64,000 nucleotides of DNA from Blastocatellia bacterium AA13 (GTDB lineage: Bacteria > Acidobacteriota > Blastocatellia > UBA7656): positions 1 through 64,000 of the forward strand of contig QHVH01000020.1 of NCBI GenBank assembly GCA_003222245.1, in the 5' to 3' direction. Shown one piece after another: positions 6,698 to 16,281 of this stretch (its first letter is position 1; the number at the start of each line of letters is the position of its first letter). The notes below the pieces were generated by a model that was not told the DNA's origin, made no database searches, and saw nothing but the letters and a program-made list of their open reading frames with translations. The position numbers and the translations under genes were made by a program.

Positions 6698-9600
6698 ATG
6701 TCGTCGGGATCGCGTGTGCCGTTATGTCTCCTGGTTTTGACGCTGAGTCTTGTCAGTATGGCTCCATTACGTGTCTGGTCTCAGGCTTCACCTCCGATTT
6801 CGCTCCAATCCTCGGATGAGACCGCTCTGCGCGGTTTGACGGAGCAATACGGGCAGGCCCTCGCGTCTGGAGACCTCGAGAAAATACGCGAGTTCTGGGA
6901 ACCAAAATCACCGGACCTCGCGACGCGGCTCGGCTTTTATCAGAGTTTCTTCGCAACGTCGCGATTTCAATTTCTCGGTATCAAGATCACCAGGGCGGAT
7001 GTGACCGGCGAAAAGGCCGCCACGCAACTGCGGGCGGATGAGCGTCTGCTCGACAAAGCAACGGGAACCCCGCTTATGGACCGCGATGTGTTTCACGGAG
7101 CAGTGCGTTTAATAAACTGGACGAAGACCGGCGCCGGGTGGAAGATCGAGCGCGAGTCTTTGCTTCAGGAGGACCTCGCCGTCGACCTGGAGCGATCCGC
7201 GTCCGACGCCGAGCGCCGGATACTCTTCGAGAATAAAAGAGATCTAACTACCGACGTTCTCGTGAGGATATTGATCGATAGAAGCACACGTCACCGCTTG
7301 AGCGGTGAGTTTGAAGCGGCCGCGCTCAGCGTTCGACTCGCTCAGCAGGTAGCAGAGCAGATTGACGACAAGATCGGTACGGCAAAAACTTGGCTGTACC
7401 TGGCGATGGTGAAAGACGCCCAGGGTGATGTCGAAAATGTCCTGCCGTTGCGGGAACGCGCGCTCGCGCTCTACACCGAGGCTGGGAGCAAGCTGGGCGA
7501 AGCCATAGCGCTGTTTACAGTGGCTCACACCTATCATCAGATCGGAAATTATCCAAAAGCGTTCGAGTGCGCGCTCAAGTCGCTTCACCTCGCGGAAGAG
7601 TTGAAACACAGGTCAGTCATGGCCCATGCGCTTTCCGAGATGGGACATGTTTATATGTATCAAAACGACGACGAGCAGGCCCTGGTCTATTTCGAAAAGG
7701 CGTTGTCAATTTTTCAGGAGCTCGGGGACAAGATTCAGATTGCGATAGCGCGGGTCACGATCGTCTATCGGCATGAGCATTTGGGAAACTACGATCAGGC
7801 TCTCCAAATATACAATGAGCTTTTGAAACAGACCGAACGCCGAGGCGACCAGATCGGAGGCGCCGAACTCCGATATCACATCGGCAACGTCCATCGCTTT
7901 CAAGGCCGGTACGCGGAAGCAATGGAGGACTATCGCAAGTCGCTCGAGGTATCCGATGCCCGGAACTTCGCGAGCACTTCCATCCCCACTCTTATTGCGC
8001 TGAGCGGGCTCTATCTCGCGGAAGATAAATATGAGGACGCTTTACCGCTCGCGGAGCGGGCGGCGTCGTTGTCGCGCCAGATACTCGATCAGAGATCGCT
8101 CAATTTTGCCCTCGCATCTCTCGGGTACTGTCACCTTGGGCTGAACCATCACGCGGAAGCGCGACGGGCATTCGCGGAAGCTATCTCGACAATCGAGGAG
8201 CTGCGGGCGAAGACCACGGGCGGGATCGAAGAGCGCCAGCATCACTTCGAACTGATGCTGGATGGATTCCATGGAATGCTCAGCTTAATGGTCAGTGAGA
8301 ACCAACCTGTGGAAGCCCTTGTCTATGCCGAGCGAAGCAAGGCGCGCGGCCTGCTTGATATGCTCCAACAAGGGCGCGCCAACATTCATAAGGCAATGAC
8401 CGGCGGTGAGCAGAATGAAGAGCGCCGTTTGAACACGGAGCTCACCCGGTTGAATCTTGAATTGAGCCGCGCCGGCCAACCGCTCGGTCGGGAGAGCGAG
8501 CACTTCAAGGAGCTTCAAAAAAAGCTGGAAAGGGCCCGCCTCGAATACGAAGCATTTCAGAACGCGCTCTATACGTCGCATCCGGAGTTAAAGATTCAGC
8601 GGGGCGAGGCCCCGGTCATCAACTTGAAAGAGCTGACCGATCTGCTGCCCGACGCTTCAACCGCCCTTGTCGAATACGTAGTCACCGAAGATCGAATTTA
8701 CCTCTTCACCATCACCAGGGCTGCCGGCGCGGCGCAAGCGGAAATCAAAGTTCACGTGCTGCCCATCAAAAAGGACGAGCTTGCGAGACAAACTGAAAGC
8801 TTCCGACGGCAGCTCGCCGCGCGCGATTTAGGTTTTCGGGTCTCGGGGAGCAGGCTTTACAAGTTACTGCTCAAGCCCGCCGAAGCTGAGCTTCAAGGCA
8901 AAACTAATCTCATCATCGCGCCGGACGATACGCTATGGGATCTGCCGTTTCAAGCATTGATGAACGGCGCGAATCGGTTTCTGATCGAAGATGCGGCAAT
9001 CGCCTATGCACCTTCGTTGACGGTGCTCCGTGAAATGACGAAGCGACGCAATAATCAGCATCCTGAAGCTCTCGCCGCGACCCTGCTTGCGGTCGGCAAC
9101 CCGCTTGTTCGGAAGGAAACGATGAATCACGCCGCTTTGACCTTGCGCGATGGTAAGCTCGACCGCCTGCCGGAAGCCGAACAGGAGGTCAGAGCGCTTC
9201 GACAGTTGTACGGTGCGTCGCAAAGCAAGGTCTACATCGGGGCCGAAGCCCGCGAAGATCGCGTCAAGAGGGAAGCCGGTCAAGCGAGGATACTCCACTT
9301 CGCGACGCACGGAACGCTTAACAATGCTTCGCCGATGTATTCGCATTTGGCCCTCGCCGAAGGGGATGCTAACGAAGACGGGTTGCTCGAAGCATGGGAG
9401 CTGATGCAGCTCGATCTGAAAGCAGACCTTGCCGTGCTCTCAGCCTGTGAGACGGCGCGAGGCCACGTCGGCGCGGGCGAAGGCATGATCGGATTGTCCT
9501 GGGCGATGTTCATTGCCGGAGTCCCTTCAATCGTTGTCACTCAATGGAAGGTTGAATCCGCGGGCACCCGCGATCTGATGGTCAATTTCCATCGTGGACT

Positions 9601-9742
9601 GATTTCGCGGCCCGCGGGAGGCAAGCCCAAACCAACAAAATCCGAAGCACTGCGTCGGGCGGCGCTCGGTCTACTGAAGAATCCGGCCACACGTCATCCA
9701 TTCTACTGGGCGGGATTTGTGCTCGTTGGAGACGGCGGATAA
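6698..9742 (+). CDS. Secreted NTF2-like / TPR / CHAT-domain protein
   Basis: A protein of 1014 residues from the ATG at 6698. That start is chosen because AAGGGAG sits 9 bases before it and a signal peptide (VPLCLLVLTLSLVSMAPLRV) follows at once; an earlier ATG at 6653 adds 15 residues that spoil the signal. Residues about 30-150 look like an NTF2/SnoaL-like fold, 190-480 are tetratricopeptide repeats, 490-640 are helical, and 650-1014 form a CHAT caspase-like peptidase domain. The catalytic pair is His871 in HFATHGTLNN and Cys917 in LSACETARG. CHAT-TPR proteins act as proteases or scaffolds in bacterial signalling, but no target gene is beside it. An exported location is unusual for effector-type CHAT proteins. 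Confidence 0.9.
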   Translation: MSSGSRVPLCLLVLTLSLVSMAPLRVWSQASPPISLQSSDETALRGLTEQYGQALASGDLEKIREFWEPKSPDLATRLGFYQSFFATSRFQFLGIKITRADVTGEKAATQLRADERLLDKATGTPLMDRDVFHGAVRLINWTKTGAGWKIERESLLQEDLAVDLERSASDAERRILFENKRDLTTDVLVRILIDRSTRHRLSGEFEAAALSVRLAQQVAEQIDDKIGTAKTWLYLAMVKDAQGDVENVLPLRERALALYTEAGSKLGEAIALFTVAHTYHQIGNYPKAFECALKSLHLAEELKHRSVMAHALSEMGHVYMYQNDDEQALVYFEKALSIFQELGDKIQIAIARVTIVYRHEHLGNYDQALQIYNELLKQTERRGDQIGGAELRYHIGNVHRFQGRYAEAMEDYRKSLEVSDARNFASTSIPTLIALSGLYLAEDKYEDALPLAERAASLSRQILDQRSLNFALASLGYCHLGLNHHAEARRAFAEAISTIEELRAKTTGGIEERQHHFELMLDGFHGMLSLMVSENQPVEALVYAERSKARGLLDMLQQGRANIHKAMTGGEQNEERRLNTELTRLNLELSRAGQPLGRESEHFKELQKKLERARLEYEAFQNALYTSHPELKIQRGEAPVINLKELTDLLPDASTALVEYVVTEDRIYLFTITRAAGAAQAEIKVHVLPIKKDELARQTESFRRQLAARDLGFRVSGSRLYKLLLKPAEAELQGKTNLIIAPDDTLWDLPFQALMNGANRFLIEDAAIAYAPSLTVLREMTKRRNNQHPEALAATLLAVGNPLVRKETMNHAALTLRDGKLDRLPEAEQEVRALRQLYGASQSKVYIGAEAREDRVKREAGQARILHFATHGTLNNASPMYSHLALAEGDANEDGLLEAWELMQLDLKADLAVLSACETARGHVGAGEGMIGLSWAMFIAGVPSIVVTQWKVESAGTRDLMVNFHRGLISRPAGGKPKPTKSEALRRAALGLLKNPATRHPFYWAGFVLVGDGG

Positions 9743-10099
9743 GCCGCGCGTCCCACGGCTGCCGCGATACGTCGTTTGCACTCGATAGAAAGACTCCGCT
9801 AGATCCGCGACCGGACTTGCCGTTCTCGTCATCAACGAAGTTATTCGCGCCAGGCGTCGCTAACCAGAGCACCTCAAATTGATTCTCGTGCGTATATTGA
9901 TCGAGGGGCGACATCATTGAACAAGTTTCGAATGCTCTACGTATGGTTTGTCGCTCCTTAGAATTTTACGGAAAGACTATTTCGATGGTGTTCGGCCCAA
10001 TCTTAGCGACTGAACTCATACCCGTCGCGCGGCCGAAAAATTGGCTTGGGTATTAGCCGGCTCGACGGCCCCTCAGATTACTCGTTTCAAGGAGAAACC
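9743..10099. other. Intergenic region, possible small remnant
   Basis: No secure gene. On the minus strand a short open stretch beginning at 9917 reads MMSPLDQYTHENQFEVLWLA followed by TPGANNFVDDENGKSGRG. It looks protein-like, then becomes Arg/Pro-rich shadow sequence toward the CHAT stop codon. It may be the head of a lost gene. No hairpin repeat is seen here. Confidence 0.3.
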
Positions 10100-11395
10100 G
10101 TGAAGTCAAAATTGTTAAGCACGATTACAGCTCTTTGTTTGGGGCTTTCAGTCGTTTCAGCAACGAGATCCGCCAACATCGGCGCTTCGACCTCCGACTG
10201 GCCTCAGTGGCGAGGCCCGCAACGCAACGGTATATCGCAGGAGACCGGTCTTCTCAAGAAATGGCCCGCGCAGGGACCAAAACTGCTCTGGCAGATGAAC
10301 GACATAGGAGACGGCTACTCAACGCCCGCGGTTGTAGGGACGCGGATCTACTTAATGAGCAACCGCGGCATGGATAATGAATATGTTCAGGCCCTCTCGA
10401 CTCAGGATGGAAAACCTATCTGGACAACTCGCCTCGGCGCCGTCGGCAACCCCAATGATTTCCTTTATGCGAAGGCCCGATCGACTCCGACGGTGGACGG
10501 AGAGTCTATCTACGCGCTGAGCTCTGACGGTGATATCGCCTGCCTCGAAACCGCGACCGGCAAGATTCGATGGCAGAAGAATATTCGTCAAGAATTCGGA
10601 GGGAAGCAGGGAGTCTGGGCCTATGCGGAGTCTCCGCTGGTTGACGGCGATGTAGTCGTCGTAACACCGGGCGGCGAGCAAGCCACATTGCTGGCTCTGA
10701 ATAAAAGGACCGGCGCCGTGGTGTGGAAGTCCGCGGTTCCGGGCGGCGATCCAGCCGGTTACTCATCAGTAATAGTCGTCCAGGCCTGCGGCCGAAAACA
10801 ATACGTGCAATTTCTGAGTAAGGGCATAGTCGGGGTCGATGCGAAGACCGGGCAATTTCTCTGGCGCTACAAGGAGGTTGCCAAGGGTATGGCGCAGATA
10901 CCCACGCCGGTTGCTCGCGATGGATACGTATACGGAGCGGCCAATGACATCGGAGGCGGAGCTGTTCGTCTAAAGTCGGAAGGCGAGGGGGTCATCGCCG
11001 AGCAGATCTACTTCGCGCGCGGCCTTCCTAATGGCATCGGTGGATCCGTGCTGGTTGGTGATTATCTCTATGGGACTGCCGAGGGGGGGCTGCTCGCGGT
11101 TGAGTTTACAACGGGTAAGGTGAAATGGCAGGCCGAGAACATGTGCAGAGGTTCGTTGGTTTATGCCGATGGGCTCTTATTTCTTCATTGCCAGAACGGC
11201 GACGTCGCACTGGTCGAGGCGAACTCAGAGGCATATCACGAGAAAGGCCGATTCACTCCACCGTCTCCGCCGACCCGCAGGCGCATGGGGCCGTATCCGG
11301 AGAAGGCTTGGGCCTATCCCGTCATTTCAAATGGGAGGCTTTACATTAGGGATATAGGGACGCTGTGGGCCTACGACATCAAGGCGAGCCGCTAG
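10100..11395 (+). CDS. Exported PQQ-type beta-propeller protein
   Basis: A 431-residue protein read from GTG at 10100: AAGGAGA lies a few bases before it and a signal peptide follows (KLLSTITALCLGLSVVSA). An upstream in-frame ATG at 10046 would hide the signal. The mature part begins DWPQWRGPQRNGIS and has repeated blades with the pattern G.IYALS..G.I.CLE..TGKI.W..N, typical of PQQ-like/BamB-like propellers. W..WRGP at the start is common in outer-membrane-protein-assembly or alcohol-dehydrogenase-like propellers of Planctomycetes and Acidobacteria. No haem or catalytic motif is seen, so it is probably a binding or scaffold protein in the periplasm. Its last codons lie inside a tandem duplication. 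Confidence 0.85.
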   Translation: MKSKLLSTITALCLGLSVVSATRSANIGASTSDWPQWRGPQRNGISQETGLLKKWPAQGPKLLWQMNDIGDGYSTPAVVGTRIYLMSNRGMDNEYVQALSTQDGKPIWTTRLGAVGNPNDFLYAKARSTPTVDGESIYALSSDGDIACLETATGKIRWQKNIRQEFGGKQGVWAYAESPLVDGDVVVVTPGGEQATLLALNKRTGAVVWKSAVPGGDPAGYSSVIVVQACGRKQYVQFLSKGIVGVDAKTGQFLWRYKEVAKGMAQIPTPVARDGYVYGAANDIGGGAVRLKSEGEGVIAEQIYFARGLPNGIGGSVLVGDYLYGTAEGGLLAVEFTTGKVKWQAENMCRGSLVYADGLLFLHCQNGDVALVEANSEAYHEKGRFTPPSPPTRRRMGPYPEKAWAYPVISNGRLYIRDIGTLWAYDIKASR

Positions 11396-11775
11396 AACGC
11401 GAGGACGAAACGCAAAGACGCAACAGTCGCAAAGGCGCAAGAAATAGCGAGCAAAAACAAAAATCTTAAACTTGCGGCCTTGCGTCTTTGCGTTACATGA
11501 GAGCACGGGAGCAAGAAGAAAGAGTGGAAATATCTGAAGACCCTGCGGTGTTGCTTCGTGGCGTCCTTGCGTTGGATGAAAACAACCGCTAGAACGCAAA
11601 GACGCAACAGTCGCAAAGGCGCAAGGAATAGCGAGCAAAAACAAAGATCTTAAACTTGCGGCTTTGCGTCCTGGCGTCCTTGCGTTACATGAGAGCACGG
11701 GAGCAAGAAGAAAGAGTGGAAATATCTGAAGACCCTGCGGCTTTGCTTCGTGGCGTCCTTGCGTTGGATGAAAAC
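11389..11775. repeat. About 195-bp tandem duplication of repeat hairpin plus gene head
   Basis: Copy one (11389-11583) and copy two (11586-11775) both begin ccgctagaacgc, run through a cgcaaag hairpin unit, then acatgagagcacgggagcaa and ggatgaaaac. They differ by a small indel near the start and a few substitutions. The duplicated block spans the stop codon of the propeller gene and the first codons of the GxxExxY gene. Copy one therefore leaves a dead 31-codon head (about 11498-11593) that stops in the second copy's ccgctag. Confidence 0.9.
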
Positions 11776-12144
11776 GACATCAGCCGTCATATCGTAGAGT
11801 GCGCCATCGAAGCACATCGCACCCTGGGCGGCCCAGGCTTACTGGAGAGCGTATATGAAGAGGCGTTGTCATGGGAGCTTGGACAGCGCGGACTTGAGGT
11901 GCGCCGTCAGGTCTCGCTGCCTATTCCTTACAAAGGACACGTGCTGGCCTCACCGCTTCGGATTGATCTCGTGGTTGGCGGAAAGGTTGTAGTAGAGTGC
12001 AAAGCCGTGACGCAATATAACGCGATCTTTGAAGCTCAGGCGCTCACGTATTTGCGGCTGACGGGTATGAAACTCGGTATGGTGATCAATTTCGGTGAGC
12101 GAGTAGTAAAGAACGGTATTCACCGTGTGGTGAACGGCCTGTAA
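11764..12144 (+). CDS. GxxExxY protein (PD-(D/E)XK nuclease fold)
   Basis: A 126-residue protein containing GLLESVYEEAL, the GxxExxY signature, and RIDLVVGG..VVECKAV, the D...ExK core of the PD-(D/E)XK nuclease fold. The family is widespread in environmental bacteria and its function is unknown. The TTG at 11764 is chosen because homologues usually begin near DENDIS; in-frame ATGs upstream at 11656 and 11689 would add residues translated from the hairpin repeat itself. The gene is embedded in the repeat island: one unit and a dead copy of its own head lie before it, and two more repeat pieces follow. This suggests that gene and repeat travel together. Confidence 0.85.
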   Translation: MDENDISRHIVECAIEAHRTLGGPGLLESVYEEALSWELGQRGLEVRRQVSLPIPYKGHVLASPLRIDLVVGGKVVVECKAVTQYNAIFEAQALTYLRLTGMKLGMVINFGERVVKNGIHRVVNGL

Positions 12145-12151
12145 GCGGTAA

Positions 12152-12345
12152 GACAACGCAAAGACGCATCTGACATAACGCAAGGACGCCAGGACGCAGA
12201 GTCGCAAGTCATAGAATTTTCCTTTCGGTCTTTTCTTGCGCCTTTGCGACTATTGCGTCTTTGCGTTTTTTCACTCTTCGCGTTTTCGGTTTCTCATGGT
12301 TCTCATATAACGCAAGGACGCCAGGACGCAAAGCCGCAAGCTTTA
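12152..12345. repeat. Dispersed cgcaaag hairpin repeats, one full unit and one half unit
   Basis: A full unit spans about 12173-12266 (acgcaaggacgccaggacgc as left arm, cttgcgcctttgcgactatt then gcgtctttgcg as right arm). A further left arm lies at 12308-12341 with the same acgcaaggacgccaggacgc. A stray cgcaaagacgc at 12156 may be a broken arm. The block fills the gap between the GxxExxY gene and the broken universal-stress gene. Confidence 0.8.
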
Positions 12346-12399
12346 AGATTTTTTGCTTTTGCTATCGCAATAGCAAAGAGTTGTAGCTGCGACATAACC

Positions 12400-12705
12400 G
12401 CTTTTAGTGTGTCTCCTCCCGCCACGGCGAACATTCCCCCAAGCGCCAATAAGCATTTCAGGCCGGGACGCGAGCTTCTTAAAGACATCAGAGAGCTCGG
12501 CAAACGCGAGGGGCTTACCGTCACGACTACCATCAGAGTCAGCCGTGCGGCCGAGCACGCCATCTTGACCCAGATCAGAAAGGGCAAACACAATCTCCTC
12601 GTGGTCGGCGTCAATGTCCGGCGCGGCGAGGAGTTGTTCTTTGGCCACAGCCTGAAATCGTTGCTGGAAAATGCGCCTTGCTCGATGTTGATAGTGAGTT
12701 CATAG
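12400..12705 (+). pseudogene. Orphan C-terminal half of a universal stress (UspA) domain
   Basis: The readable part begins near PPATANIPPSANKHFRPGRE and continues ELGKREGLTV..TIRVSRAAEHAIL.QIRKGKHNLLVVGVN, GEELFFGHSLKSLLENAPCS and MLIVSS. This is the second half of a Usp domain, closest in style to the Usp tails of CPA2-type cation:proton antiporters. The nucleotide-binding G-x(2)-G-x(9)-G(S/T) turn is degenerate (GVNVRRGEELFFGHS). Upstream, the open frame is only translated repeat sequence, with no antiporter or Usp N-terminus. It is probably a gene cut by repeat insertion or deletion. Confidence 0.7.
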
Positions 12706-12888
12706 CAGTTCGGCTTCCGCGGGCTTCCGCCTTTTTTATTGACAGGCCTCAGGCCGCCCCTTACGATCACAGGCACGCGGTAATTGCTCTTAATACGCGG
12801 CCCCTTCCGAATATACCCCCACAGATTAATCACTTTTTGGCGAGACCCGTCGAGTCGGCGCTGTTATTCGCTGTCTGCATCAATCGAG

Positions 12889-15800
12889 ATGTTTATCTGG
12901 AAGCCAATCACCCGGATAGTTGCGCTGGCCGCGAGCATGACGGCAACCCTGCTCGTCGGCCAACGAGCTGTTCAGTCGGCTGCTCACCAAAAAGAGCCTA
13001 TCGCGCCAACGAGCGATCTCAATGGTTATCTGCGCTCTTATCGAAGCAATACTCACTTACACAAGGTTCTTATCGACAATGACAATAGGGCTCTTCAGGA
13101 GGAAATTAAGAGCGGGGGCGGGACAAAAATCGCAGACTATGACAGTTTCTCGCTCTTCAATGCGTCGAGTCCGATCGTCGACGGAGCAGCATCGCGCAAC
13201 GCCGTTGTTCGCGATGATATGAATCTCATTCTTCTTAGAGCAGGAGCCATCGATACGACCGAGATTCAACAAACGAATATTTCAGCCGAGCCCGGAATAG
13301 ATTCGAATGAAGCCGGGCTCTATCTGATTCAGATGCGAGGTCCGATAAAGCCGATCTGGTTCAAGTGGCTGGAAGAAAACGTCCGCATCGTCAGCTATAT
13401 CCCGAACAACACATATCTGGTCAGCGCCGGGGCCAACGGTGTCGCGGCAATACGACAGACACAGGCTTCGCAGGGCGGCTTCATTCAATATGCAGGTCCG
13501 TACGGAATCGGCTCCAGAGTAGCACCGGAAATCGATCTAAAGTCCGAGGATGTTATTCCGTGCACGATCCAGTTGCTCACGGCTGAAAAGACCGCTCACG
13601 ATCTAGCCCGTATAGTAGCACTAGCCGTATCGCAACTCGGCGAGCCTGAGCGCTGCCTCAATTACACCAATGTTCGTGTGTTGATCAGGCAAAGCGATCT
13701 TCCTGCCATCGCGGCAATGAATCGGTTGATCTGGATTGAGCGCTGGCGTGAGCCGGCATTGCGAGATGAGCGGCAGGGCCAGATCATTGCGGGGAATTAC
13801 TTTGCTAATCAGCTAACCGGAACTGGCTATACCGCATGGCTCGCGAGCAAGGGAATAAGTTCAACTCCAGACTTCGTCGTCGACCTTTCGGATTCCGGCA
13901 TCGATCAGGGAAACCTGAGTCCATCGGTGCTGCACCGAGACTTTCTGAACGCGGGCGGTGCCGGGCGCATCGCCTATGCACGCTTCATGGGAGCCGAGGC
14001 TTCAAGCTCATCCGTGAATGACATAACAGGGCACGGAACGCTCAACGCATCGATACTAGGCGGTTACAACGCCGGCTCCGGCTTTCCTGAGGTGGATGAT
14101 TCGGGATATCGCTTTGGATTGGGAATTCATCCGTTTGCCAGAATCGGCATCACAAAAGTGTTCAATCCGGATTTCACCCACCCGGATTTCGCGGCGATGG
14201 TCGACGCGATGTACGCGAGCGGCGCTCGTGTTTCAAACAATAGTTGGGGAGGCGAAACCAACGCCTACACGGCTGAGAGTCAGCTCTACGATTCGCTCGT
14301 GAGAGACGCGCAAGCGGGCGTTCCGGGAAATCAGGAGATCTGCGCGGTGTTCGCGGCGGGCAATGGCGGACCTAACGGGCATATGAATTCGCCTGCGACC
14401 GCCAAAAATGTGATCGCGGTCGGTGCAAGCGAGAATCTGCGTCCCGCGGGAACCGATGGCTGCATGGTTACGCCGGGCGGTGCGAGCGACGTAGATTCGA
14501 TCGCGCGGTTCTCCTCCGGCGGCCCTGTCTTGGACGGGCGAATCAAGCCTGATCTGGTTGCGCCCGGAACCCACATCCAGGGCGCGCAATCTCAGGACTC
14601 GGCCTACTCGGCGCTGGGCATATGCGGCCCGAAGAATTATCCGTCCGGTCAGACTCTGTATACATGGTCGTCCGGAACCAGTCACTCGGCGCCGGCCGTC
14701 GCCGGGGCAGCGGCGCTCGCCAGACAATATTTTCAACAGGCGACTGGAAACGCACCCAGCGCGGCCATGACAAAGGCTTTCCTCTTGAACTCCACTACCT
14801 GGCTCAATGGAGACCTGTCCGGCGACCCATTGCCCAGCAACACGCAAGGATGGGGACTTCTGAATCTTGGCAGGGCGTTTGACGCAGCGCCGCGAATCCT
14901 TGTCGATCAAACTCACAGGTTCACGAGCACCGGCCAGGTGTTCACGCTTCACGGACGCGTTTCCGATTCTTCTAAACCAGTGAGAGTCACTCTGGCGTGG
15001 ACGGACGCGCCGGGACCAATCAATGCCAGTCCAGTGGTAAACGATCTCGATCTTCAAGTCCAGATTGGCGGATTGACCTACTCGGGAAATTATTTCGTGT
15101 TTTCGTTGTCTTCTCCCGGCGGGCCCGCCGATAAACTGAATAACGTTGAATCGGTCTGGCTGCCGGAGGGCACGAGCGGCGATTTCACCATACGAGTGAT
15201 AGCGGCCAACATCACGGGCGACGGAGTTCCCGGTAACGCAGCGAGTCTGGATCAGGATTTCGCTCTGGTGGCTTACAACGCGAATGCGATGGACGCATCG
15301 ACAGACGGCCCGCCTTCGGTTGCGCTCGGTTATCCGGCGGGCGGCGAATCAATAGCTGCCGGAAGCGTAACGAAGCTTCTATGGGTTTCGTCGGACGATA
15401 GAGGCATCAACAAACAGCGAGTTGAATTCTCGGGTGATGGGGGAGCGACGTTCGCTACGATCGCGTTGCTGGATGGCCGCGCGCAGAGCTTCGATTGGCT
15501 TGTGCCGGCTATACCGTCGGCTCGATGCCGAATTCGAGTTACAGCACTGGATGGCGCAAGCCTTCCGGTTTCATCCGAAAATGCTCGCGATTTCGAAATC
15601 ATTCCCGGACCACCGGATCCAATTCCGCCTGGAGTCTCGTTAGTCGCCCCGCGCGGCGGCGAACTCATTTCGGGCGGCGCGGTAACATCGATCAAATGGA
15701 CCGAATCGGATAATGTAGGCGTGGTGCGGCGCATAATAGAGCTGTCGACTGACGGCGGCGCATCGTTCGTTGAAGTAGCTTCTATAGATGGACCGGGCTC

Positions 15801-16230
15801 AGCAGGTCAGATGTCGTACCAATGGCAAGTACCGCCTGCGTTGGGAACTCAATCCGTGATCATTCGCGTCATCGTCTATGATGGCTCCGGAAACGCGGCT
15901 GCGTCTTCGTCAGGAAGCCTGCAGGTCTGGGCGATGCCGCTCATCCAGAGCGCTTCTTACATAACGCTGCCCGATGGTCGAGGCGAATTAGATATTAACG
16001 GAACGGGATTCCGGCGAGATGAGGTCGAGATTTTCGTCGATGACGTTAGTCTGAGGAAGATTAGCTACCCTGCGGCATACGACAACGGCAATGGAACGTT
16101 CTCGCGGGTGATCAGTCTCGATAAAAAGGTTCATAAACGGGTTCCACCGGGTGCCCCGGTAACGATTATCGTGAAGCTTTTGCGTACCGGCCAGCTCTCT
16201 CCTGCCTTCAGTTTTAGAAGAAGCCCATAA
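12889..16230 (+). CDS. Large secreted subtilase (S8, Kp43-like) with C-terminal beta-sandwich domains
   Basis: A protein of 1113 residues from the ATG at 12889, which is directly followed by a signal peptide (ITRIVALAASMTATLLVGQR); an earlier start at 12784 would bury it. The prodomain covers about 40-280. The triad is Asp335 (DLSDSGID), His382 (ITGHGTLNAS) and Ser598 (SSGTSHSAPAVAG), with the oxyanion Asn probably in FAAGNGGPNG. After the catalytic domain come a jelly-roll (VTLAWTDAPG, LVNDLDLQV-like) as in Kp43 proteases, two Ig-like repeats (VALGYPAGGE / VSLVAPRGGE, each ending in a W.VP segment), and a final IPT-like segment with GTGFRRDEVEIFVDD. It should degrade extracellular protein. 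It is the first of four co-directional hydrolase genes. Confidence 0.93.
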   Translation: MFIWKPITRIVALAASMTATLLVGQRAVQSAAHQKEPIAPTSDLNGYLRSYRSNTHLHKVLIDNDNRALQEEIKSGGGTKIADYDSFSLFNASSPIVDGAASRNAVVRDDMNLILLRAGAIDTTEIQQTNISAEPGIDSNEAGLYLIQMRGPIKPIWFKWLEENVRIVSYIPNNTYLVSAGANGVAAIRQTQASQGGFIQYAGPYGIGSRVAPEIDLKSEDVIPCTIQLLTAEKTAHDLARIVALAVSQLGEPERCLNYTNVRVLIRQSDLPAIAAMNRLIWIERWREPALRDERQGQIIAGNYFANQLTGTGYTAWLASKGISSTPDFVVDLSDSGIDQGNLSPSVLHRDFLNAGGAGRIAYARFMGAEASSSSVNDITGHGTLNASILGGYNAGSGFPEVDDSGYRFGLGIHPFARIGITKVFNPDFTHPDFAAMVDAMYASGARVSNNSWGGETNAYTAESQLYDSLVRDAQAGVPGNQEICAVFAAGNGGPNGHMNSPATAKNVIAVGASENLRPAGTDGCMVTPGGASDVDSIARFSSGGPVLDGRIKPDLVAPGTHIQGAQSQDSAYSALGICGPKNYPSGQTLYTWSSGTSHSAPAVAGAAALARQYFQQATGNAPSAAMTKAFLLNSTTWLNGDLSGDPLPSNTQGWGLLNLGRAFDAAPRILVDQTHRFTSTGQVFTLHGRVSDSSKPVRVTLAWTDAPGPINASPVVNDLDLQVQIGGLTYSGNYFVFSLSSPGGPADKLNNVESVWLPEGTSGDFTIRVIAANITGDGVPGNAASLDQDFALVAYNANAMDASTDGPPSVALGYPAGGESIAAGSVTKLLWVSSDDRGINKQRVEFSGDGGATFATIALLDGRAQSFDWLVPAIPSARCRIRVTALDGASLPVSSENARDFEIIPGPPDPIPPGVSLVAPRGGELISGGAVTSIKWTESDNVGVVRRIIELSTDGGASFVEVASIDGPGSAGQMSYQWQVPPALGTQSVIIRVIVYDGSGNAAASSSGSLQVWAMPLIQSASYITLPDGRGELDINGTGFRRDEVEIFVDDVSLRKISYPAAYDNGNGTFSRVISLDKKVHKRVPPGAPVTIIVKLLRTGQLSPAFSFRRSP

Positions 16231-16251
16231 GCTGATAACTCAGTGTATTTC

Positions 16252-16281
16252 TTGACAATCCCATTCCGCGGGAAATATTGT
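16252..16281 (+). promoter_or_regulatory. Probable promoter of the repeat/dimethylformamidase-like gene
   Basis: TTGACA (16252-16257) is followed after 18 bases by TATTGT (16276-16281), or after 17 by atattg. The next start codon is about 130 bases downstream, so the leader is long enough to hold regulation; no clear structure was found in it. Confidence 0.45.

Noticed and set aside
6351-12345. Reading the cgcaaag repeats as parts of small proteins (LCVLASLR-type peptides)
   Set aside because: The same DNA is read in several frames and strands and continues into real genes; it is repeat DNA, not coding.
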